Shown: one piece after another, positions 27,561 to 33,472 of the stretch
How the letters are laid out: every line of letters begins with the position of its first letter
How positions within the stretch are numbered: position 1 is the stretch's first letter
Origin: Caulobacterales bacterium
Lineage (GTDB): Bacteria > Pseudomonadota > Alphaproteobacteria > Caulobacterales > Aquidulcibacteraceae
DNA length: 40,262 nucleotides
NCBI GenBank assembly: GCA_017303355.1
Contig: JAFLCU010000022.1
Location: 1 to 40,262 of the forward strand
Direction of reading: 5' to 3'
Made by a program: the position numbers and the translations under genes
The notes under the pieces: model-generated
The model's database searches: none
Seen by the model: the letters and a program-made list of their open reading frames with translations, nothing else
Told to the model about the DNA's origin: nothing

Positions 27561-27665
27561 ATGAGTGCTTTTCGATCCATTGCAGCATTTCTCCGGGGCC
27601 TGTTCGCCCGGAAGGAAGACGATTTCAAATCGCTGCTGATCTCTGACCTGGGGATTGAACGCTAA
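27561..27665 (+). CDS. Possible 34-residue protein
   Basis: A short ORF between the fliQ promoter region and the fliP stop, on the opposite strand. GAGGGGAAAG precedes the ATG at good spacing. The product MSAFRSIAAFLRGLFARK followed by EDDFKSLLISDLGIER has an amphipathic, positively charged N-terminal half and an acidic second half. Its third-base GC is lower than that of neighbouring genes. No family is recognised. The sequence supports a translatable ORF but not its use. Confidence 0.4.
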   Translation: MSAFRSIAAFLRGLFARKEDDFKSLLISDLGIER

Positions 27666-27674
27666 AATCCGCCG

Positions 27675-28439
27675 CTAGCCGCCGGGAGGGACACCCGCGG
27701 CGAAGCTCTCGACAAGGCTGCCCGCCACGAGGCGCCATCCGTCCACCAGGACGAAGAAGATCAGTTTGAACGGCAAGCTGACGGTCACAGGCGGCATCAT
27801 CATCATGCCCATGGCCATGAGCAGCGACGCCACCACGAGATCGATGATCACGAACGGCACGAACAACATAAAGCCGATCTCGAACGCCCGCCTCAGCTCC
27901 GAAATCATGAACGCGGGCGCGAGCACCCGCAGCGGCACATCCGTAGCGCTCTGAGGCGGCGCCTCCAGGCGCGCCATATCGATAAAGAGCGCCAGATCGT
28001 CTTCCCGCGTCTGCGTCGCCATGAACGCCTTCAGCGGCTCCACGATACGCGGAAACGCCTCATCCAGCGGCATTTCCTCACGCATCACCGGGCCGATGCC
28101 GGCCTGATACGAGGCCTCCCACACCGGTTGCATCACGAACGCGGTGAGGAACAGCGAAAGCGAAACGATCACCACGTTCGGCGGCGCCTGCTGCAGGCCG
28201 ATGGCGGTGCGCAGCAAGCCAAGCACCACGACGATGCGCACGAAGCTCGTCGTCATGATCAGGATCGACGGCGCCAGTGATAGCACCGTGATCAGCGCCG
28301 CCAGCTGCAGCACGCGCGCGGTCAGGCCATCGCCGGTGCCCAGGTCGATCGACAGCGTGGGTTGCGCGGCGGCATAGGCGTCCCCCGCGCCGAACAACGC
28401 CAGCGCCCCGAACAAGCTGAACAGAATGGCGCGCTTCAA
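27675..28439 (-). CDS. fliP: Flagellar export protein FliP
   Basis: Core export-gate protein, made with a cleaved signal peptide. The 254-residue product has a signal-like N-terminus (ILFSLFGALALFGAGDAYAA), then the FliP signature segments LAPSILIMTTSFVRIVVVLGLLRTAIG and RAFEIGFMLFVPFVIIDLVVASLLMAMGMMMMPP. Translation appears to start at TTG, overlapping the fliO stop as TTGA. The adjacent fliO makes the assignment secure. Confidence 0.95.
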   Translation of the reverse strand: MKRAILFSLFGALALFGAGDAYAAAQPTLSIDLGTGDGLTARVLQLAALITVLSLAPSILIMTTSFVRIVVVLGLLRTAIGLQQAPPNVVIVSLSLFLTAFVMQPVWEASYQAGIGPVMREEMPLDEAFPRIVEPLKAFMATQTREDDLALFIDMARLEAPPQSATDVPLRVLAPAFMISELRRAFEIGFMLFVPFVIIDLVVASLLMAMGMMMMPPVTVSLPFKLIFFVLVDGWRLVAGSLVESFAAGVPPGG

Positions 28440-28708
28440 GCCGCACTCTCCTCTTTCGCCGCCATTTCCGACACCACCACGTCGCCCGCCGGCGAGAGCA
28501 GCAGCAGATGCTCGCGCCCATCGCAGCGCACGATCACCAGCCGCCGGCGCGGATCGAGCATCAGACTTTCCGTTAGCTTGAGTCGGCGCGGCGCCTGCGG
28601 GTTCGCCTGCAGCATGCCCAAACGGCGCGCGCCGTAGGCCACGCCGACGATCAACGCCAACGTCGCGATCAGCGCGAAGATCGCGCGCGCAAAGTCCAAC
28701 AGGTCCAC
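28436..28708 (-). CDS. fliO: Flagellar biosynthesis protein FliO
   Basis: Small single-pass membrane protein that helps FliP assemble. The 90-residue product has one membrane helix (FALIATLALIVGVAYGARRLG) and a basic/strand C-terminal domain (LKLTESLMLDPRRRLVIVRCDGREHLLLLSP), the FliO pattern. A GTG start is preferred because GGAGG lies five bases before it; a TTG one codon earlier is too close. It begins just beyond the divergent CtrA-box region. Confidence 0.88.
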   Translation of the reverse strand: MDLLDFARAIFALIATLALIVGVAYGARRLGMLQANPQAPRRLKLTESLMLDPRRRLVIVRCDGREHLLLLSPAGDVVVSEMAAKEESAA

Positions 28709-28787
28709 CAACGCCTCCGTTCTGGAGCTCAGGCGTTCATGACCTCAGGCGGTTTGGTAAACGAGGGATTAATTTTCCGATCCGAAA

Positions 28788-28803
28788 TTAAGTCGCGCTT
28801 AAC
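28788..28803. promoter_or_regulatory. CtrA binding site between fliO and flgB
   Basis: TTAA-GTCGCGC-TTAAC matches the CtrA consensus TTAA-N7-TTAAC exactly. It lies 50 bases before flgB and about 80 before fliO, in the divergent region of the flagellar cluster. CtrA activates early flagellar genes in Caulobacterales, and its kinase CckA is encoded in the same cluster. Confidence 0.8.
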
Positions 28804-28852
28804 CATAAACTGGCGAACTAGGCAAAGTTTGCAGCCCTGAGTCGGACACGCC

Positions 28853-29263
28853 TTGGACCTCGCCAATTCATCCTTCTTCGGTCTGCTGCGCCAGCGGCTC
28901 GATCATCTGTCGCAACGCCAGCAGCTGATCTCGGAAAATATCGCCAACGCCTCGACGCCGGGCTATCGCCCGCGGGACGTCGATAGCGGCGCGTTCGAGC
29001 GCATGCTGGCGGCGCGGGCGAGCGGCGGCGGCCTCGCCATGAGCCGCACCAATGCTGGCCACATGTCGCCCGGCGGCGGCGGAGGCGATGTTCAAGTCAT
29101 CACGCGCGACGACTCGGAGACCACCATCGACGGCAACGCTGTCGTGCTCGAAGAACAAATGGCGCGCGCCGCCGAAACACGCATGCAGTTCGAGACCGGC
29201 CTCGCGCTCTATCAGAAGGGCCTCGATCTCATCCGCATGGCCGCGCGCGCGCCGGGAAGGTAA
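28853..29263 (+). CDS. flgB: Flagellar basal-body rod protein FlgB
   Basis: Proximal rod subunit of the basal body. The 136-residue product has the rod-family N-terminus (LLRQRLDHLSQRQQLISENIANASTPGYRPRDVD) and C-terminus (MARAAETRMQFETGLALYQKGLDLIRMAA). The apparent start is TTG with no clear ribosome-binding site; together with the nearby CtrA box this suggests a very short leader. First gene of the flgB-flgC-fliE unit. Confidence 0.92.
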   Translation: MDLANSSFFGLLRQRLDHLSQRQQLISENIANASTPGYRPRDVDSGAFERMLAARASGGGLAMSRTNAGHMSPGGGGGDVQVITRDDSETTIDGNAVVLEEQMARAAETRMQFETGLALYQKGLDLIRMAARAPGR

Positions 29264-29269
29264 TCGCTC

Positions 29270-29680
29270 ATGACCGATATCAACGCCGCCATTTCCGCCG
29301 CCGCGTCCGGCATGCGCGCCCAAACCGTGCGCATGCGCATCGCCGCCGAGAACGTCGCCAACGCGAATTCCGCCGGCGCCAATCCGAACGAAGAGCCGTT
29401 CCGGCGGCGCATTCCGTTGCTGGAGACGACGACGCTCGCATCCGGCGCGCAGGGCGTGGAGGTGCGCGGCGCCGCGTTCGACATGACCGAGTTCCGCACC
29501 GAGTATAATCCAAGCCACCCCGCCGCCGGCGAGGATGGCTATGTGCGCCTGCCCAACGTCGACACGCTGGTCGAGATGATGGACCTGCGCGAGGCCACGC
29601 GCGCCTACGAAGCCAACCTCAACATGATTGAAGCCGCGCGCGGCATGACCAATCGCGCGCTCGAATTGCTCCGGAGATAA
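29270..29680 (+). CDS. flgC: Flagellar basal-body rod protein FlgC
   Basis: Proximal rod subunit. The 136-residue product shows the FlgC pattern: an N-terminal helix (AISAAASGMRAQTVRMRIAAENVANANS), the conserved YNPSHPAAGEDGYVRLPNVDTLVEMMDLREATRAYEANL segment and a C-terminal helix. A GGAAGG motif precedes the ATG. Starts 6 bases after flgB ends. Confidence 0.95.
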   Translation: MTDINAAISAAASGMRAQTVRMRIAAENVANANSAGANPNEEPFRRRIPLLETTTLASGAQGVEVRGAAFDMTEFRTEYNPSHPAAGEDGYVRLPNVDTLVEMMDLREATRAYEANLNMIEAARGMTNRALELLRR

Positions 29681-29684
29681 TTAG

Positions 29685-29990
29685 ATGGCCGTCGATCCGC
29701 TTTCCGCCGCACGCGCCTATCAGCAAGCCGCCCAAGCGATGCAATCGCGCAGCGATGCAGGCGCTTCGGATTCCGTTGATTTCGGCTCACTCGTGCAAGA
29801 GGCCGTACGCCAAGCCGGGCAAAGCGCTGGCGTCGCCGAGCAACAATCGCTCGCCGTGGCCGCGGGCCAAGCCGACATCGTCGATGTCGTCACCGCGATC
29901 GCGGCGGCCGAAACGCAATTGCAGACCGTGATCGCCGTGCGCGACCAAGTGATCAGCGCCTATCAGGAAATCCTGCGTATGCCGATTTAG
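29685..29990 (+). CDS. fliE: Flagellar hook-basal body protein FliE
   Basis: Adaptor between the MS ring and the rod. The 101-residue product has a short disordered N-terminus and the helical FliE domain (FGSLVQEAVRQAGQS ... DIVDVVTAIAAAETQLQTVIAVRDQVISAYQEILRMPI). GGAG lies eight bases before the ATG, inside the end of flgC, so the genes are coupled. Last gene of the unit; a GGGATTGG-type inverted repeat starts at its stop codon. Confidence 0.95.
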   Translation: MAVDPLSAARAYQQAAQAMQSRSDAGASDSVDFGSLVQEAVRQAGQSAGVAEQQSLAVAAGQADIVDVVTAIAAAETQLQTVIAVRDQVISAYQEILRMPI

Positions 29991-30087
29991 GGATTAGGTT
30001 TGGGGATTGGTTGATTAGCGAAGCGTCGCAACGTGCGCGATCTCTTCACCTCCCAATCCCCAATCCCTAACCGCCAATCCCGATCCC
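29990..30087. repeat. GGGATTGG-type inverted repeat, copy 2
   Basis: The left arm GGGATTAGGTTTGGGGATTGG begins at the last base of the fliE stop, and the right arm (30052-30087) carries CCCAATCCCCAATCCCTAA and CCAATCCCGATCCC in the inverse order. Same design as the copy upstream of recA. It could fold into a long hairpin behind fliE. Confidence 0.7.
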
Positions 30088-30088
30088 G

Positions 30089-30114
30089 GGAACTTTCTCC
30101 GCGAAACTGACGTT
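30089..30114 (+). promoter_or_regulatory. EcfG-type general-stress promoter
   Basis: GGAAC at 30089-30093, 17 bases, then CGTT at 30111-30114: an exact match to the alphaproteobacterial EcfG/SigT promoter (GGAAC-N16/17-CGTT). An 11-bp perfect inverted repeat CGAAACTGACG/CGTCAGTTTCG (30102-30112 and 30122-30132) overlaps the -10 element and the probable start of transcription. It drives the gene at 30150. Confidence 0.7.
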
Positions 30115-30149
30115 CACTGGCCGTCAGTTTCGTAACCGGAGATTTTCCC

Positions 30150-30587
30150 ATGCTCGGCTGGGCGATCGGCTTTTTCGTTGCAGCATTAGTGGCCGCCGTG
30201 TTCGGCTTCGGCGGCATTGCGTCGGCGTTCAGCGGCATCGCCGTGCTGTTGTTCTGGGTGTTTCTCGCCCTTTTCATTCTCTCCATTCTGTTCAACACAT
30301 TCGGCGGCGCGCACGCGGCGGGCCATAGCGGCAGCGGCCGCACGTTCGCGACGGTGGCGCTCGTCGCCGCCGTTGCGCTGGGCGTTTATGCGTGGGTCGA
30401 CAACGATATGTCGGCTGAGCGCGTTGGCCGCACGATCGATCGCGAAACCGCGCAACTCGCGGAAAACACTTCAGACGCTATCGCAACGGCCAGCAACCGC
30501 GCCGGCGATGTGGTCGAGGAAACCGGCGATGAAATCCAAGCCGATCTCGAAACCGCCGATGAGCGCGCCGAGGACACGGCCAACTAA
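30150..30587 (+). CDS. DUF1328-like membrane protein with C-terminal tail
   Basis: A 145-residue inner-membrane protein. Residues 1-50 match the short DUF1328/YtjA type ([20 protein letters not shown], then a second membrane helix ending [11 protein letters not shown]); a third hydrophobic segment follows at about 67-82. The C-terminal 60 residues form a polar, acidic, alanine-rich helix ([21 protein letters not shown]), probably a periplasmic or cytosolic coiled stalk. GGAG stands eight bases before the ATG. DUF1328 genes often belong to the general stress regulon, which fits the EcfG-type promoter. A strong terminator follows. Function unknown. Confidence 0.85.
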   Translation: MLGWAIGFFVAALVAAVFGFGGIASAFSGIAVLLFWVFLALFILSILFNTFGGAHAAGHSGSGRTFATVALVAAVALGVYAWVDNDMSAERVGRTIDRETAQLAENTSDAIATASNRAGDVVEETGDEIQADLETADERAEDTAN

Positions 30588-30612
30588 GCCCCTTTCCCCG
30601 CAGACCCCTCCG

Positions 30613-30639
30613 GCCCGCGCGCAAGCGCGGGCTTTTTTT
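30613..30639 (+). terminator. Rho-independent terminator
   Basis: An 8-bp perfect stem GCCCGCGC/GCGCGGGC around GCAA, followed by seven T. It lies 25 bases after the DUF1328-like gene. Confidence 0.92.
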
Positions 30640-30640
30640 G

Positions 30641-30721
30641 TCGGACCGCCGGCTTCCAGCCGGCATCAGCGATTTAAACGGCGTACAATGTGCAAATGCC
30701 GGCTGGAAGCCGGCGGTCCGA
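30641..30721. repeat. Nested REP palindrome pair
   Basis: Two 26-base arms (30641-30666 and 30696-30721) are exact inverse copies of each other: TCGGACCGCCGGCTTCCAGC and onward. Each arm is itself a hairpin (GCCGGCT/AGCCGGC), so this is a BIME-like pair. A variant at position 1 keeps the stem by paired changes (GCCGCC-ttcca-GGCGGC). Confidence 0.85.
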
Positions 30722-30730
30722 AGGATTGCG

Positions 30731-30829
30731 TCAGCTCTTGCCGCCGCTCGTGCTCGCGCCCCCCTTCGGCGCTTTGTCCTTCTTGGGCTTACGCTTCTCT
30801 TTGTTGGACCGCATCTGACCTTTGGCCAT
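30731..30829 (-). CDS. Small lysine-rich protein
   Basis: A short gene encoding 32 residues beginning MAKGQMRSNKEKRKPKKDK and ending in GGASTSGGKS. It is strongly basic (12 Lys/Arg), with no membrane segment. Similar short MAKGQ-RSNKEKKKPK peptides recur in proteobacterial genomes, so this is a real small-gene family of unknown function; this is from memory of the family, not a search. GGAG stands at the right distance before the ATG, but inside the 3' arm of a 12-bp hairpin. Confidence 0.7.
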   Translation of the reverse strand: MAKGQMRSNKEKRKPKKDKAPKGGASTSGGKS

Positions 30830-30834
30830 GGATC

Positions 30835-30862
30835 AATCTCCGTCGCTGTGGCGACGGAGATT
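30835..30862 (-). promoter_or_regulatory. Hairpin covering the ribosome-binding site
   Basis: A perfect 12-bp inverted repeat AATCTCCGTCGC/GCGACGGAGATT around TGTG. Read on the minus strand, its second arm contains the GGAG ribosome-binding site of the 32-residue gene and its first arm the matching CTCC. It would hide the site in the mRNA, as in RNA thermometers or translational switches, or act as a DNA operator. Confidence 0.6.
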
Positions 30863-30876
30863 AGGAAATCCAGATT

Positions 30877-30930
30877 GGCCAATAGGCAACAGAAATTTCA
30901 GCGAGCGCCGCCCGCCGCCCATTGCCTAGC
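30877..30930. repeat. Short GGCAATGGG-type inverted repeat
   Basis: GGCCAATAGGCAAC at 30877-30890 and GCCCATTGCCTAGC at 30917-30930 are related in inverse orientation, with the same unit type as the larger element at 1077-1184. Confidence 0.45.
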
Positions 30931-30941
30931 TTCGTCGGCGC

Positions 30942-31133
30942 TTAGCGGTTCTCGCTGCAATCGCTATCGAGCAGGCCCTCGTCGTTAGGGCCGTTGCACT
31001 CGTCGTTATCATCCGAGAAATAGTCGACTGCGGCCGCGCCGACGGCGGCGCCGGCGGCCAAAGCGCAGCCACTGGCCAATGGCGCCGTGAGGCCGAGCAG
31101 GACAAAGAGTGCTGCGCGCGTGCGGGTGTTCAT
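30942..31133 (-). CDS. 63-residue predicted lipoprotein
   Basis: A small exported protein. The signal MNTRTRAALFVLLGLTAPLA leads to the lipobox ASGC with Cys24, then an Ala/Gly-rich stretch and a highly acidic, cysteine-containing tail (DDNDECNGPNDEGLLDSDCS). It probably sits in the outer membrane. The ATG at 31133 is chosen since the readable upstream extension (130 residues) covers a hairpin array with no protein-like features. No family is recognised. Confidence 0.65.
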   Translation of the reverse strand: MNTRTRAALFVLLGLTAPLASGCALAAGAAVGAAAVDYFSDDNDECNGPNDEGLLDSDCSENR

Positions 31134-31757
31134 GATGGAGGCTCCTGGGCGTATATTGGAGTTCAAACACCGCGCCCCTGCACTTGTTCCCGCTCGCGCG
31201 ATCATGCGCGCGCCCGCAATCGCGCGGGCGCGTTCGTTTGAATCCAACTTGGCGTTTCCTCCCAAGGGAGGCAGGGCGCGCAAACTCTGCGCCGAGTAGT
31301 CTCTATTAGGATCGCCGCGCGGTCTCCCGCGCGGCGCGCGCACTTTTTGCGCGCCCTTGGCGATCGTTTTTCCCGGTGCGGACAGAGGAGTTGACATGGA
31401 TCGCTTGCCGATCCGCCTCCTGGACGATGGACCTTCCGGGATTGCCGCCCATCGAGCGGCTTTCCCTTTGGGGCTTAGCTCCATGCCCGCATTGCCGGCG
31501 CCGCGCGCTGAGTATCCGACCACTCAGGATTTCGCGGTTTCACTCCCCGCGAACAGATCACGCCGACCGCGTCCTACGCTGCGCCTCCGCGAATAGCGCT
31601 TCAACTACCACTCGCCCGTCGAACTCTTACGAACGCTCAAGACCTGGATCAGGCTCTCAGACAGTGCCGTTTCCTAGGACAGCTCCTTATTAGCCGCCCA
31701 GAGCCACCGCACTAGTTGCAGGATGGAACTGCCGAGGTAATAAAGAACTGGGGCAGG
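31134..31757. other. Gene-poor 624-base stretch with hairpin array
   Basis: No gene is convincing here. 31160-31372 holds consecutive stems: TTCAAAC/GTTTGAA (31162, 31236) enclosing CGCGCCCGC/GCGGGCGCG; CCTCCC/GGGAGG (31258-31271); GGCGC/GCGCC (31275-31293); and a three-way junction 31310-31365 (GATCGCC/GGCGATC outer, GCGCGG/CCGCGC and GCGCGCA/TGCGCGC inner) followed by TTTTT. A plus-strand ATG at 31396 has GGAG six bases upstream, but its 66-residue product has poor composition. A structured RNA transcribed rightward and ending near 31371 is possible. Confidence 0.4.
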
Positions 31758-33419
31758 ATGTATCAGGCGCGATCACTTACGGTTGGAGAGCTTCTAGAGA
31801 ACGGATCCTTTAGGATGCCGGTCTTTCAACGCCCATATTCTTGGGAGTACGAAACAGCCGTTCAATTGTTCGACGATATCTACGCGGCCATGCAAGCGAA
31901 TGAAGTTCATACTTCTCGCTTCGAAAACTACGAACCCTACTTTCTTGGACCGATCATTGTGGTACCGAACGGGCCGACAACGCCGTCCGATCTTATCGAC
32001 GGACAGCAGCGCCTTGTGACGTTGACCTCCCTGCTCGCAATTTTGCGCGACAAAAGCGCGGACCCTAATTTTCGCGGCTTTCTCAACTCATTCATTTGGA
32101 GACCGCTCAATCCCCTGCATGGGACAGCACCCGCCCCTCGATTGAGAATACGCGCGCTTGACCAAGATCGCTTCAAAACCCTCGTGCAGGCAGATGGCGG
32201 CACAATTGATCTACCCACAACGGCCGAGACGCCATCCGAAGAGCGCCTTCTGACGGCACTAGTTTGCCTAAAGCAGGAAATTGGGAACGTCACTGAGACT
32301 CACCTAAACGCAATCGCGCGATTCATTCTTGAAAAATGCGTCGTACTTCAGATTTCAGCTCCAACATTGGTGACGGGTTATCGAGTCTTCCGCGGCATCA
32401 ATAGTCGAGGGCAGCAACTTGACGCTCTGGACTTGGTTCGCGCCGAACTACTTGGCAGCCCTGATGAGGACTCAAGCAAAGTCGCGGATGCCTGGGCCGA
32501 GGCAGAAGATGTTCTCGGCCCCGATGAACTTCAACGATACATCGAAGCTGTGGTACAATCCGTTGCGCCCCAGCAATGGGATGGTGACCTTGCTTTGACG
32601 TTTCGTTCGGTGATGTCTGATCCACAGCTCAGCGTCTCGCTCCATTCCCGAATGCGCGAATTTCTCAACGCGCACGCAGCCATCGAAGGACACGAGCTTG
32701 AGTATGGCGCCGACACCGCGCTCATCAACCGGCGACTGGAGTGCGTCCGACATCTTCCGTTTGACGACTGGCGTGCCCCATTACTGCTATTTATGACGCA
32801 AGGTCCGAGCGGCCATCAGCTTTATCGCTTTCTTTCGAGATTAGAGGCGGCGGCGCTCGCGTTGCATATAAGCGGCGCTCCGAGATCTACCGTCCGCAAA
32901 CGCTTTGGATCATGCACCAAATGGCTATCCGAAGGTAATGATCCCTTTGCTCAATCGTCTCCGTTAACTATTAGACAAGCAGAATTCTCCCAGGCGCTCA
33001 CCAAGTTCGAAGCGAATCTGAGACCACTCCCCAAGTTCGCAAAGCATCTATTGTTGCGGCTGAACGTAGAGATGTGCGCGGACGCCATCCCGCCCTACTT
33101 TCCGCAGGAGGTCACGATCGAGCATATACTCCCGCAGACGCCGAGGGGCGAGTGGCTCGAAGTTTTTCCAAACGCACCGGAAAGATCCGCTTGGACACAC
33201 AGAATGGGCAATCTGGCGCTACTGACCCATTCTATAAATGCCGCCGCAAAGAACCGTCCCTTCTCATCGAAAAAAGCCACCATTTTCGGCACGGAGAATG
33301 GAAATGTTTTTGCGCTTACAGCAAATTTGGCATCGCTTCCCATCTGGGATATGAGCGCTCTTCGCGCACGACATCAGCGAATGCTAAACTTGACGAAATC
33401 GCTACTTACCTCACAGTGA
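31758..33419 (+). CDS. DUF262/DUF1524 protein, GmrSD-type restriction enzyme
   Basis: A single-chain anti-phage-type nuclease. The N-terminal DUF262 half (GmrS-like, ParB/Srx fold) shows RMPVFQRPYSWE (about 19-30) and IDGQQRLVTLTSL (80-92), whose DGQQR motif is the nucleotide-binding and hydrolysis site. The C-terminal DUF1524 half (GmrD-like) is an HNH nuclease with His456 in TIEHILPQTP and the later MGNLALLTHSINAAAKNRPFSSKK. In characterised relatives such proteins cut modified, for example glucosylated, phage DNA. Length (553 residues) is normal. GC content and codon use are clearly lower than the surroundings, a sign of transfer. An in-frame TTG 14 codons earlier is an alternative start. 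Confidence 0.9.
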   Translation: MYQARSLTVGELLENGSFRMPVFQRPYSWEYETAVQLFDDIYAAMQANEVHTSRFENYEPYFLGPIIVVPNGPTTPSDLIDGQQRLVTLTSLLAILRDKSADPNFRGFLNSFIWRPLNPLHGTAPAPRLRIRALDQDRFKTLVQADGGTIDLPTTAETPSEERLLTALVCLKQEIGNVTETHLNAIARFILEKCVVLQISAPTLVTGYRVFRGINSRGQQLDALDLVRAELLGSPDEDSSKVADAWAEAEDVLGPDELQRYIEAVVQSVAPQQWDGDLALTFRSVMSDPQLSVSLHSRMREFLNAHAAIEGHELEYGADTALINRRLECVRHLPFDDWRAPLLLFMTQGPSGHQLYRFLSRLEAAALALHISGAPRSTVRKRFGSCTKWLSEGNDPFAQSSPLTIRQAEFSQALTKFEANLRPLPKFAKHLLLRLNVEMCADAIPPYFPQEVTIEHILPQTPRGEWLEVFPNAPERSAWTHRMGNLALLTHSINAAAKNRPFSSKKATIFGTENGNVFALTANLASLPIWDMSALRARHQRMLNLTKSLLTSQ

Positions 33420-33472
33420 GCATCGTGCGCTGGCGCACAGCACTCGGAAACCTAAGCTTCCCGTGCCTCCGC

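Noticed and set aside
28808..28835. A sigma-54-like promoter (GGC ... TTTGC) before flgB
   Set aside because: The GG and GC elements are 8 bases apart instead of 10, so the spacing is wrong.
31396..31596. A 66-residue frame with GGAG six bases before its ATG
   Set aside because: The product is Arg/Pro-rich without recognisable structure and its downstream half runs through a non-coding-like stretch; kept only as part of the gene-poor region.
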